Source: Sporosarcina sp. BP05 (GTDB lineage Bacteria > Bacillota > Bacilli > Bacillales_A > Planococcaceae). From it: a stretch of 64,000 bases of DNA. The position numbers and the translations under genes are program-made. The notes below the pieces were generated by a model. That model saw only the letters and a program-made list of their open reading frames with translations. It searched no databases and was not told where the DNA came from. This document shows positions 1 through 15,398 of the stretch, in pieces. How positions within the stretch are numbered: the first letter of the stretch is position 1; each line of letters begins with the position of its first letter. The stretch is taken from NCBI RefSeq assembly GCF_014282005.1, contig NZ_JACFTD010000011.1:1-64000 (forward strand), read 5' to 3'.

Positions 1-3217
<3,217 letters not shown>

Positions 3218-3442
3218 AAAGAAGATAATAATTTCAGGTTCGCACTAGCGTTGCGAATCAGTAAATTTAAGTAAAATAATCTAGTTAATCGAAACTCAGT
3301 GATTGAATAAACGCAAAAAAATCTCCTAATGTAGATAGGGAAAGTCTCAGGAAAATCGCGATGGGTATTCGTTCTAAAAATAACTTCAAATAGAAATTGG
3401 TAAAAAACCATTAGTCATTCACAAATTAGTTGACGGCTTAAC

Positions 3443-3785
3443 GAGGTAAATACTGCAGATTTGGCAGACCTACTAGGTGGTCTAACCAGACATTACTCGT
3501 TATTGCAGAAGAACGCGAATGACCTACCAACCTACGACAACCAGTTGGACATTCTTACATTCCATGCGGATATTCGTTTTCGACTCGTTAAAAATACTAT
3601 TACAGGACTTTAACCGAAAGCTGAAAAAGAGCACAGAACGACAGTAAGTACGGATTAAAGAACCCAAAACCGTGCGATATGGAGAAGATTTTGCCATTGT
3701 TAGTCCACTTACCAAAGAGCACTTCGTCCAGAAGGAAAAAAGAGAAAATAAAGCAATAATAACTAAGTGTAAAAAAGGGAACTAA
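3443..3785 (+). pseudogene. Unrecognised decayed coding sequence
   Basis: From 3443 to 3610 one plus frame reads 56 codons of protein-like composition (for example GGLTRHYSLLQKNANDLP and ILTFHADIRFRLVKNTI) with no start codon, then meets stops. A second frame, 3684-3785, reads DFAIVSPLTKEHFVQKE and ends at a stop just inside a hairpin. Frame breaks between the two indicate decay. I do not recognise the family. It could alternatively be chance open sequence, so confidence is low. Confidence 0.35.
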
Positions 3786-3813
3786 GTCATCTATGGAGGC
3801 CTGTTCCCTTTTT
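3772..3813. terminator. Perfect 11-bp inverted repeat, terminator-like
   Basis: aaaaagggaac at 3772-3782 pairs with gttcccttttt at 3803-3813 across a 20-base loop. A and T runs flank the stem on both sides, so it could terminate in either direction. It sits at the end of the decayed coding stretch at 3443-3785. Confidence 0.55.
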
Positions 3814-3871
3814 GAAATTTCCAAATGTAATCGCGATATAAAAAATGAATATATTTATCATTTTGGTATCC

Positions 3872-4373
3872 ATGCAACGCTAGTGGTTTTATCCCTCACT
3901 AGGAACAAAACTCTTTTTAAAGATAGCTGTAATTCTTATTGGAATTCCAGTACTTGCTTTGTGCTTATTTTTGGTGCCTGAGATAGCAAATTTTGCAGCG
4001 AAATTGTATCCAGATAGTGCTTATATAAACTATCTCGTTGTAATCGATCCGTATGCAGCCGCAATACCTTTTTACTTTACACTGTATCAGCTTTTTAACT
4101 TTTAGACTATATCGACAAGAACAAAGCGTTCTCCGTATGATCTGTAAAATCATTAAAGAATATTTAATACTATGCAATCACAATTAGTATCTTTTATGTG
4201 GTAGGCATGCCACTGTTTTATCTAATTGCGGAGGTGAACGACGCCCCAGGTATCATAGTAATCGGATTAGTAATTATTTTACTTCAATGACAATTGCAGT
4301 CTTTACGGCTGTTCTCCAAAAGATTTTATAAGAGGCGATTGATATAAAACGAGAAAATGACTATACGGTCTAA
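3872..4373 (+). pseudogene. Decayed YoaS-like DUF2975 membrane protein
   Basis: Starting at an ATG at 3872, frame 1 has a stop at codon 4, then reads FLKIAVILIGIPVLALCLF and continues to about 4100. The reading then shifts frame (LDYIDKNKAFSV, YAITISIFYVVGMPLFYLI) and shifts again near 4290 (SMTIAVFTAVLQKIL) before ending at 4371-4373. Several in-frame stops and at least two frameshifts make it non-functional. The hydrophobic segments and order match the YoaS/DUF2975 family, which in B. subtilis pairs with a small YozG-type regulator; the decayed regulator follows directly here. Confidence 0.7.
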
Positions 4374-4383
4374 GGTGAATGAA

Positions 4384-4608
4384 ATGGCGATTATTATCAA
4401 TATTGATGTGATGCTGGCTATACGAAAAATGAGCTTAACAGAACTTTCGGAGAGGGTTGGAATAACGATGGCTAATCTTTCTATATTGAAAAATGGAAAG
4501 GCGAAAGCAATTCGGTTATCCACTTTAGAGTAGATTTGTAAGGCTTTTGAATGTCCGCCTGATGATATTTTAAAATACCAAAGTAATAAAGACACCAGGA
4601 ATTACTAG
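4384..4608 (+). pseudogene. Decayed YozG-like Cro/CI helix-turn-helix regulator
   Basis: The reading frame begins MAIIINIDVMLAIRKMS and contains a clear helix-turn-helix (LTELSERVGITMANLSILK), typical of small XRE-family regulators of the YozG type. A TAG at 4531-4533 replaces codon 50; the same frame then continues with family-like sequence (ICKAFECPPDDILKYQ) to a stop at 4606-4608. A truncated 49-residue product would keep the HTH but lose the last helix. It lies 10 bases after the decayed membrane gene, as in the intact two-gene unit. Confidence 0.75.
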
Positions 4609-4743
4609 AGTAGGGATAGTTAAAATGGGCTTGTTAAGGGGGACGAAAAATAAATGCGTTAGGATACCTAAATAGGAACGATAGGTTATTCAAGGGACAA
4701 GTAATTGTAACATACAAATAGAGTGACGAAGAGGAGGTATGGA

Positions 4744-5835
4744 GTGGTCTCAATCAGTTTATGTATGATTGTTAAAAATGAAGAAGATACGATTGCTCGT
4801 TGTTTAGAATCTGTAAAGGATATTGTGGATGAAATCAATATCGTGGATACAGGTTCGACCGATCAAACGAAAGAGGTACTAAAAAGGTACACCAATCGTA
4901 TCTATGATTTTGAATGGGTCCATGATTTTGCAAAGGCAAGAAATTATGCCTTTCAACAAGCAACAAAAGATTTTATTTTATGGTTGGATGCGGACGATGT
5001 ACTTTTGCCAGATGATCAAGATCAATTGAAAGAGTTAAAAAAGAATCTCGATTTATCAATAGACTCTGTGACGATGGATTATAACCTTTCTACCGATCAG
5101 CATGGAAATGTCGTTTCGCGTTTGAAACGAAACCGTTTAGTGAAACGAACAAATCAGTTTAAATGGATAGGTGCTGTACATGAATATTTAGAAGTGTCTG
5201 GGGCTATTTTCCATAGTAACGTTGCCGTAACCCATCATAATTTACGTCATGATACGAATCGGAATTTGCTTATTTATGAAAAACAATTAGCTAATCATAT
5301 AGAATTCTCGCCTCGTGATTTATTTTACTTTGCCAATGAATTGAAAGACCATGGAATGTATTTACGTGCAATTGAGTTTTATGAAAAGTTTCTCTTAACG
5401 GAGAAAGGGTGGATTGAAGATAATATTTCGGCTTGTAGTAGACTAGCCGATTGTTTTTTTGAGTTAGGAGAATATAAGAAAGAATTAGAGTCCAATTTAC
5501 AATCTTTTCAATATGATCAGCCTCGGCCAGAAATTTGTTGCCGGTTAGGTTTCTATTTCCTGAAAAAGAAGGAACTATACACGGCAATTTTTTGGTATAG
5601 TTTAGCGACTGAAATGAAGCTCTCCAACCAAAATCTTGGTTTGCAGTACCCAAAATTTTCGACTTGGTTACCCCATTTACAACTCTGTGTTTGTTACGAT
5701 CAGTTAGGTCAACACAAAACTGCCTATGAACATAATGAAAAGGCGAGACAATATAGTCCAGATGATTCAAGAATTCTTCAAAATAAAGAATATTTAGAGT
5801 CTGTCCTCTTGAGAGGGCATAAGCAAAATGAATAA
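4744..5835 (+). CDS. Family 2 glycosyltransferase with C-terminal TPR-like region
   Basis: The first ~100 residues form a GT2 (GT-A) catalytic domain: SLCMIVKNEEDTIARCL at the nucleotide-binding strand, VDTGSTDQT, and the metal-binding LDADD near residue 82. The C-terminal half is helical with TPR-like units (AIEFYEKFLL, SRLADCFFELGEYKKELE). The GTG at 4744 is preferred because gaggagg lies six bases upstream; an in-frame GTG at 4723 lacks a ribosome site. Length 363 residues is normal. Family members of this type sit beside collagen-like spore genes in Bacillus. Inference: it adds a sugar to the Thr-rich collagen stalks. The donor sugar cannot be read from the sequence. Confidence 0.85.
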   Translation: MVSISLCMIVKNEEDTIARCLESVKDIVDEINIVDTGSTDQTKEVLKRYTNRIYDFEWVHDFAKARNYAFQQATKDFILWLDADDVLLPDDQDQLKELKKNLDLSIDSVTMDYNLSTDQHGNVVSRLKRNRLVKRTNQFKWIGAVHEYLEVSGAIFHSNVAVTHHNLRHDTNRNLLIYEKQLANHIEFSPRDLFYFANELKDHGMYLRAIEFYEKFLLTEKGWIEDNISACSRLADCFFELGEYKKELESNLQSFQYDQPRPEICCRLGFYFLKKKELYTAIFWYSLATEMKLSNQNLGLQYPKFSTWLPHLQLCVCYDQLGQHKTAYEHNEKARQYSPDDSRILQNKEYLESVLLRGHKQNE

Positions 5836-5861
5836 TATACAAATAAAGGTCCTAGTATGAA

Positions 5862-6270
5862 CTATTTAAAGATAGACTTACCAAAGAAATACCACACTTA
5901 GCTATTCGTCGGGACGTCGATGTGTATTGTTTTCGTTTATTCGATTTTGGGATGATGCACATTATAAATAAGATCCATTATGGCAAGATCATACGGTTTA
6001 TCGTCCATTTCTTATTCGATATCGGAAAGACTTCGAATATAAATGGAAAGAAACACTTCAGCATTGTGGACGGTTCCCAGCCAATATTTTTGAACCAAAC
6101 ACGAACTATCTAACTTGCGTTTAAAACATTTAGGATGGGCAAAACAAGAGGTTCGTGTAAACAAATTCAATCGCTATCAACAGTTAGACCCGGATGGTAT
6201 TTATGGGAATAAGGCTCAATACCAATCCATATTAGACCCTTCTCCACATCTCATACGTTGGACAGAGTAA
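5862..6270 (+). pseudogene. Remnant of a second glycosyltransferase
   Basis: Three successive plus frames give one coherent protein: DRLTKEIPHLAIRRDVDVY, then WDDAHY and DHTVYRPFLIRYRKDFEY with a stop after HYK, then LRLKHLGWAKQEVRVNKFN and YQQLDPDGIYGNKAQYQ ending at 6268-6270. The last block matches the C-terminal end of many Bacillus family 2 glycosyltransferases (RLKHxGW, LDPDG). Two frameshifts, an in-frame stop and the lack of a catalytic N-terminus mark it as a pseudogene. It follows the intact glycosyltransferase by about 25 bases. Confidence 0.7.
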
Positions 6271-6402
6271 TATCTTTTCAATTTAGTAGTTGATAAAAAC
6301 CTTGGATAAGGTGTTTAATACTTTGGAACTTTGTTCAACCGGCCATTAAGTTAAACTAAGTTCCTTTTTTTCTGCAGTCCTGGACTAAGGTCCACAAAAA
6401 AA

Positions 6403-6423
6403 GCTACCGGCTTTATCGGTAGC
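6403..6423 (-). terminator. Terminator of the collagen B / C-domain operon
   Basis: gctaccg (6403-6409) pairs with cggtagc (6417-6423) around a 7-base loop. On the minus strand a run of seven T follows, the classic intrinsic terminator form, 48 bases after the stop of the gene at 6471. Confidence 0.85.
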
Positions 6424-6470
6424 CTTACAAGAGAGAGTAAATAAAGCTAGCTAGGATTATCCCGTAGACT

Positions 6471-7679
6471 TTACCAACTCTCAGATACTCTAAATACCAC
6501 ATCAACAGTGTTAGAACCTCCACCACCAATATTTGCCACAGCTAATGTCACAAACGCATTTTCAGGAAGGGTGAAATCTAAAAGTTCTGCACTAGCTAGA
6601 ATGTTACTACCTCCAGAGCCACCACCAGTAACACCTTGAAACACTACTACGCCTCCAGTAATCGTTGTCGACGTATTATTTACCAAAAGGGCTGTTTCGT
6701 TAGTAGGAATGATAGTGTTAGCTGTCGGATAATTAACAAATGTTCCATTTAACGTTCCACCCAAAAGAACTTGATAACTTAAATCTTTTGTTGAAATAAT
6801 GTTAATTTCTTCTAAATCTATTTGAACTGAATTGGTTCTGCCTGAACCTACCGGGAATACTGTTTTTCTTGCAAATGAAATGACAGGCGTTAGTGTTGAT
6901 GTAACATTTGTAACTCTTCTTCTTTCGGAAGTGATTCTAAACTCGGGATTATATTTCCCTATAATACTATACTGTCTTCCTCCAACAAAAAGCGAAAAGG
7001 CAGTAGCGGTTCCATTATTATCAACTTGTGCTCGTAAAGGAAGGTTTGGATCAACAAAACTAGTTTGCCCAGTGGGGGAAAATCGATTAACGGTAATCAC
7101 TTCTTGAGCTAAAGTAGTAGGGTTAGGAATTACAACTCTAAATTCTATAACGCCATACCCATACCAAGTAAATACTATTTGAAATATATTTCCTTTTGAT
7201 AAATTTAGGGTCGCTCCACTTGGGCCTGTTCCGTTTAATTTATCTACGTTCCAAGTACTTTGAGGGAAGATTATATCGGTTCCTGCTCTTCGAACAGCCA
7301 CGAATGGACCTGTACTATTGACTCCAAAAAACGCTCCGTTTTGACTGTCAAATAATCCCCATCGACCAACTTGATTGCCTGTAGGCAAAGTAGGAATTCG
7401 GGCACCAATTCCAGCTTCCCCTGCAAATCCCGGTTCATATCTACCTCTTAATACACTTTCTAAAATAGCAGAAGCTGCTCCACTAGCCGTATTGTTAAGG
7501 TTATATTCTGTACCATCGTTTGTAACTGCCCCACCTCCAATAGTCGTTATAGCATCTCTCAGACTCGATATGCCATATACCGAAGTTAACTCCACTATTG
7601 GAAATTTCTCGGCTATCCTTAGCTCATCAAATTGCGAACTCAAGTTTGGGCCGATATTCGAAATAATTATATCTGACAT
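6471..7679 (-). CDS. Stand-alone C-terminal domain paralogue of the collagen-like proteins
   Basis: This 402-residue protein aligns end to end with the last ~400 residues of the collagen-like protein at 7745-11467 (GPNLSSQFDEL versus [55 protein letters not shown]) but has no collagen repeat and no Cys-rich head. The ATG at 7679 is chosen because the upstream in-frame ATG at 7697 lies inside the ribosome site (cctcc on the plus strand, 7687-7691). The domain looks all-beta. From memory, the RWG-x-FD-xx-NG and WN-x-D-x-L-x-GTGPSG-x-TL signatures occur in phage and large-virus structural proteins. Inference: a partner or cap for the collagen trimers. It shares a transcript with the upstream gene. 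Confidence 0.85.
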   Translation of the reverse strand: MSDIIISNIGPNLSSQFDELRIAEKFPIVELTSVYGISSLRDAITTIGGGAVTNDGTEYNLNNTASGAASAILESVLRGRYEPGFAGEAGIGARIPTLPTGNQVGRWGLFDSQNGAFFGVNSTGPFVAVRRAGTDIIFPQSTWNVDKLNGTGPSGATLNLSKGNIFQIVFTWYGYGVIEFRVVIPNPTTLAQEVITVNRFSPTGQTSFVDPNLPLRAQVDNNGTATAFSLFVGGRQYSIIGKYNPEFRITSERRRVTNVTSTLTPVISFARKTVFPVGSGRTNSVQIDLEEINIISTKDLSYQVLLGGTLNGTFVNYPTANTIIPTNETALLVNNTSTTITGGVVVFQGVTGGGSGGSNILASAELLDFTLPENAFVTLAVANIGGGGSNTVDVVFRVSESW

Positions 7680-7700
7680 TAAATTTCCTCCTTTCAATTA

Positions 7701-7736
7701 GGTATGGGAGAAAAACAACTATTTCTCTCCCATGCC
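7701..7736 (-). other. Intercistronic stem-loop
   Basis: ggtatgggaga and tctcccatgcc form a near-perfect hairpin between the collagen-like gene and the C-domain gene. On the minus strand no T-run follows, so it is more likely an mRNA-stability or processing element that sets the ratio of the two proteins than a terminator. Confidence 0.55.
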
Positions 7737-7744
7737 TGTTATTT

Positions 7745-11893
<4,149 letters not shown>

Positions 11894-12382
11894 AAAGTAA
11901 ATAGCACTAAACAAATTAAAGGGAAAGCTACAAGCGAGTTGCATAAAGTAATCCGATTCGGATGTCTAAAAAGACTATATATTATGAAAGAAGAGTAAAA
12001 CCTTTTTCTGGTCAATGAATACAAATAGAGGATTTATCTACTAATGCTAAGGGGCAAAATGCATGCAAATAACACATGTAAATGAGTGCTGTAAACCAAT
12101 ATGGTTTTAGCGCTCATTTGTTGTTATGCAGAAGCTTCTAGAGAATACTGACTGCTTAGATATGCCGATGCCCACATAATTTTATTGGATTTAACATTCT
12201 ATTTTTAAATCAGTAAATGGATCAATAGAATTAACTAATGTTTCTATTTTAAATACATATCTGTTCCCCTCATTGAAATCCATTACTTATCATAGCGAGG
12301 ACTCTTTGATCATTCTTTATAGCACAAACAGTTCTGGTTTTTACTTCATATGTTAGAGGAGATGATAAAGGAGGTGATTAAT
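11894..12382. other. Intergenic stretch with one hairpin
   Basis: No open frame here resembles a known protein. The main feature is a stem-loop at 12080-12119, where aaatgagtgct pairs with agcgctcattt; the loop itself contains pairing aaacc/ggttt. It lacks a T-run. The region just before 12383 holds the ribosome site aaaggaggtg of the next gene. Confidence 0.5.
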
Positions 12383-12934
12383 TTGTTAAATAATTGCAAT
12401 AACTGTAATAAGTGTAATAAATGCCGTGATATTTATCCGCTTCCCATACCTCCAAAGCAAAAATGCAACTGTCCACCTGGTCCTCCTGGTCCTCCTGGTC
12501 CACCAGGGGGTGTATCAGCCTTCGCAGATTTTTTTGCACTGATGCCTCCTGATAATGCAGCAACAGTTGCTGTTGGTGCAGACGTGGATTTCCCACAAAA
12601 TGGACCTACTAGTGGGACGGATATTGTCAGAGCTTCTATCAATTCTTTTACCTTGGCTGCAATTGGCACCTATCAGGTAATGTTTCAGGCGAGTATGACC
12701 GAACCGGGGCAACTAACGTTAACTCTCAATGGCGCAGATTTAGCCTATACCGTGGTTGGGCGAGCAACAGGCACTTCTCAGATGGCAGGAATGGCTCTTG
12801 TGCAAACGACAGTAGCCAATTCAATACTCACAGTACGAAATCCTGCTGGGAATTCCACGGCGCTAACCATGACACCTATCGCTGGGGGAACAAGGTCTGT
12901 TTCAGCACACCTTGTAATTACCCGACTACAATAG
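12383..12934 (+). CDS. Short collagen-like protein with BclA-type C-terminal domain
   Basis: The protein has a Cys/Asn-rich head (NCNNCNKCNKC), a very short collagen stretch (PPGPPGPPGPPGG) and a ~130-residue domain of BclA/TNF-like jelly-roll character (FTLAAIGTYQVMFQASM; GGTRSVSAHLVITRL). The TTG at 12383 is taken as start because aaaggaggtg lies six bases upstream; an ATG at 12350 has no ribosome site and its codons include that site. Expected location is the exosporium or outer coat. The head resembles that of the giant collagen-like proteins, suggesting the same attachment layer, although the C-domain is of a different family. Confidence 0.8.
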   Translation: MLNNCNNCNKCNKCRDIYPLPIPPKQKCNCPPGPPGPPGPPGGVSAFADFFALMPPDNAATVAVGADVDFPQNGPTSGTDIVRASINSFTLAAIGTYQVMFQASMTEPGQLTLTLNGADLAYTVVGRATGTSQMAGMALVQTTVANSILTVRNPAGNSTALTMTPIAGGTRSVSAHLVITRLQ

Positions 12935-13060
12935 ACGCGGAAAAATAAAATGACCTAGTCTATGTATATCAGTTTGGATAACGTGTTAATGCTAACTTGT
13001 CGCTTGTTTATAGTGGTTTAAGTGAATGTAATGTCACGAACATCTTTCTTAATGCTAAGC

Positions 13061-13092
13061 AAAAGGACCTTCAATATGCTAAAGGTCCTTTT
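13061..13092 (+). terminator. Terminator after short collagen-like gene
   Basis: aaaaggacctt (13061-13071) pairs perfectly with aaggtcctttt (13082-13092) around a 10-base loop. The stem ends in T and A runs on both sides and could also stop minus-strand transcripts. Confidence 0.75.
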
Positions 13093-13164
13093 GCATTTTA
13101 TTTTTGCTGACGTATAAATTTGGGGTATCCGTGCAAGAAATAACAACGAAATATCCAAACAATT

Positions 13165-13440
13165 TTATAAAAACGCAATATACATTAGAATGGAAGCCTT
13201 AGTATTTAATTTACTTCCACCAGCTAGAGTTTACAAAAATACTGATGTGGCACTAGAATGATGTCTTAAAGTCAATATATCTTTTGCGCTAGCAGTAACA
13301 ATAACCGCTACTGGATTCGGTTGATTAACATCCCCAGAGCTATTGTTGGGTCCGTCGACAGAACTATTCTGATAGAGAATAAATTGATTTGCATCTACTT
13401 CTGTTATTTGGAAGAAGATTATGTATCCGCCAACACTCCC
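13165..13440 (-). pseudogene. Broken BclA-like C-terminal domain
   Basis: The minus strand reads GSVGGYIIFFQITEVDANQ, then AVIVTASAKDILTLRHHSS and ATSVFL, a stop (TAA in place of an expected Gln codon), and TLAGGSKLNTKASI in the same frame. This order matches the end of BclA-type jelly-roll domains (xLxLRNxSxxxxxLxxxxGG, then NASxxIxxL). No collagen repeat or start codon remains on the 5' side. It is the second BclA-type domain near 12.4-13.5 kb. Confidence 0.7.
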
Positions 13441-13600
13441 GAAAATAATTTAGTAATTTAAGATATTCTATTACTTTGGTTATAGTTGACAGTGAAGGTC
13501 TCTTTGATCGGGTTGAAAAGGGAAAGTACTGAATTGCTTCCTATTACATATATAACTCAACGTTTATTGTTTTATTATTGGGGATTAGTTTGGTCTGCCT

Positions 13601-14197
13601 GTGCACCAGACAATTCTAATCAATTCTGAATCGTGTCCGAATTGCGCAGTACACAGGCAGCACCCACTCATGGTCGACCTTCTGGATTCATGGGCAAAAT
13701 CCCCTATGACGAATCATCAAGTTGCCGGCGTATTCGATTTTTATGATGAATACACCGATGATAGTACTACCACGGGAGCGGAAGAATATTACGACGAGTA
13801 CATCGAGGAGCAAGAAGTCTCTGTCATGCCCAATGTCTATTTGGATGAAAATGAATTAGAAAGCTTCATCCTAGAATTTCGTGACATGTATGCAATGGCT
13901 TTGCAGGATGAAGACTTTAACTGGATTCAAGACATGGTGCTGCCAGGTAGTGTTGCGTACAGCGAACTAGAAGACTATATAGCAGAGATTGCGGGTCAAG
14001 GCATGACATTTAACTTCACGAACAATACAGTCACAGGCATCGAAATCGGCGACCAAATAGCTTATGTATCGACATTTGAACAATTTGACTTTATTACAGC
14101 AACTGGGGAACTCATCTACTACGAGCGCGAAAAAGACTATACGGTTATTGTTGATGAATACGGGTACTACAAGATAACGGACATTTTTATTTATTAA
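13601..14197 (+). CDS. TcaA C-terminal-like (NTF2-fold) protein, possibly truncated
   Basis: The C-terminal ~120 residues (from about LESFILEFRDMYAMAL to YYKITDIFIY) resemble the NTF2-like C-terminal domain found in TcaA-type membrane proteins. An acidic, low-complexity linker (EEYYDEYIEEQ) precedes it. The normal N-terminal zinc ribbon plus transmembrane anchor is missing, and no ribosome site stands before the GTG at 13601 or the next ATG. It is therefore either a secreted or cytosolic remnant or an N-terminally broken gene. Function is unknown. Confidence 0.5.
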   Translation: MHQTILINSESCPNCAVHRQHPLMVDLLDSWAKSPMTNHQVAGVFDFYDEYTDDSTTTGAEEYYDEYIEEQEVSVMPNVYLDENELESFILEFRDMYAMALQDEDFNWIQDMVLPGSVAYSELEDYIAEIAGQGMTFNFTNNTVTGIEIGDQIAYVSTFEQFDFITATGELIYYEREKDYTVIVDEYGYYKITDIFIY

Positions 14198-14348
14198 TAA
14201 CAGGGCTGCTAATACGCGGATTAATGAAGAGTGATTGTGCTAATTTTCAGGACCTATGCGTTAATCTAATCATTAAATTCCCTACAGAAGTAAAATCGAT
14301 TTACAATAGCCTATGCACCTATTAAATTTCCAGAATCTCGACAAAAAA

Positions 14349-14380
14349 GACGATTTCATCTATTAGTAGATGAAATCGTC
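14349..14380. terminator. Strong bidirectional terminator
   Basis: A perfect 14-bp stem (gacgatttcatcta with its complement) with a 4-base loop, flanked by A-run and T-run. It separates the plus-strand gene ending at 14197 from the minus-strand tmRNA gene. Confidence 0.9.
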
Positions 14381-14447
14381 TTCTTTTTTAAATCATGTTA
14401 CCATAATGATGCCACACACCGCTTAAACGTTGCTGTGACAACAAGTA

Positions 14448-14803
14448 TGGAGACGGCGGGAGTCGAACCCGCGTCCAGAGGCTCTAACACTTAAGCATCT
14501 ACGCGTGTAGATTGACTATTTGGTTTCGCGTGGCATTATGCCATCAATCAAGGCGTCATGTACGCTATCTTGGAAGTCTCTTCCGACTGCCTCAAGAGGC
14601 AACAGCCGTCGTATCCCACTAAAGGTTAGCCCTGCAACGCCACATGGGCGATGAAATTACAAGGCAGATTCAACAGCTTACGCTGCGAATGCTAGGTTGT
14701 TGTTAGTTTTGCCTGTTATTATAAGGTGTCGTTTCTGACGGAGCCGAACCCTCCGACGCGCAACTCAAGCTCAGACTACCCCTGTCGAATCCGTAACGTC
14801 CCC
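14448..14803 (-). ncRNA. ssrA: tmRNA (transfer-messenger RNA)
   Basis: The 5' end ggggacgttacggattcgac and the 3' end with the T-arm ggttcgactcccgcc plus a matching acceptor stem (ggggacg with cgtctcc) identify tmRNA. The tag frame at 14678-14713 encodes GKTNNNLAFAA then TAA, with the first Ala supplied by the charged RNA. This shorter tag keeps the conserved GKTN and the hydrophobic AA end recognised by ClpXP. The 3' CCA is not encoded (the DNA continues tac after the discriminator A) and must be added by CCA transferase. It rescues stalled ribosomes with SmpB, whose gene lies just upstream. Confidence 0.95.
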
Positions 14804-14881
14804 AAAGGGATGTCAGGAGAACCTATTGAAAGGCTTCTGAACTACTTACTATACTTATTGTAACTTATCTTAACCTATACT

Positions 14882-15349
14882 TCAATATTTTTGCCTATCT
14901 CTAAGTGCACGATCGATTTCACGTTTCGCATCTTTTTTCTTAAGATCTTGACGTTTATCGTAATCTTTCTTCCCTTTACCAACACCAATTAACACTTTTG
15001 CAAAGCCGTCTTTTAAATACATCTTAATCGGTACAATAGCAGATCCCTGCTCTTTCGTTTGCCCGATCAATTTGCTAATCTGCTTTTTATGAAGAAGTAG
15101 CTTTCTAGAACGCAACGGATCATGGTTGAACTGGTTTCCGTGATCATATGGACTAATGTGCATATTGGAAATCCACGCTTCGTTATTACGGATTCTTACA
15201 AACGCATCACGCAATTGGACTTTACTATTACGAATTGCTTTGATTTCCGTACCCAGAAGGACAATACCTGCCTCGATTGTTTCTTCGATTGCAAAATCAT
15301 GATTCGCCTTTTTATTGACGGCGACTACCTTCCCTTGGCCTTTCGCCAT
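14882..15349 (-). CDS. smpB: SsrA-binding protein SmpB
   Basis: The 155-residue basic protein has the family hallmarks: [26 protein letters not shown] near residue 35, [20 protein letters not shown] and a Lys/Arg-rich tail ([20 protein letters not shown]) that enters the decoding centre. It binds the tRNA-like end of tmRNA and delivers it to stalled ribosomes. The ATG at 15349 is preferred over the GTG at 15358, which overlaps the ribosome site aaggggtg. It follows rnr by about 50 bases and precedes ssrA, the usual Bacillus order. Confidence 0.96.
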   Translation of the reverse strand: MAKGQGKVVAVNKKANHDFAIEETIEAGIVLLGTEIKAIRNSKVQLRDAFVRIRNNEAWISNMHISPYDHGNQFNHDPLRSRKLLLHKKQISKLIGQTKEQGSAIVPIKMYLKDGFAKVLIGVGKGKKDYDKRQDLKKKDAKREIDRALRDRQKY

Positions 15350-15398
15350 TTCTTTCACCCCTTGTGAAAACCTCAGAGCGGCCTAGACCGCTCCGGCT

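Noticed and set aside
5291-5842. Minus-strand 183-residue ORF
   Set aside because: Antisense to the glycosyltransferase; no start signals and no family resemblance.
11940-12060. Transposase or other gene fragment
   Set aside because: A short frame with KKTIYYERRVKPF-like wording was seen but is too short and lacks a family match.
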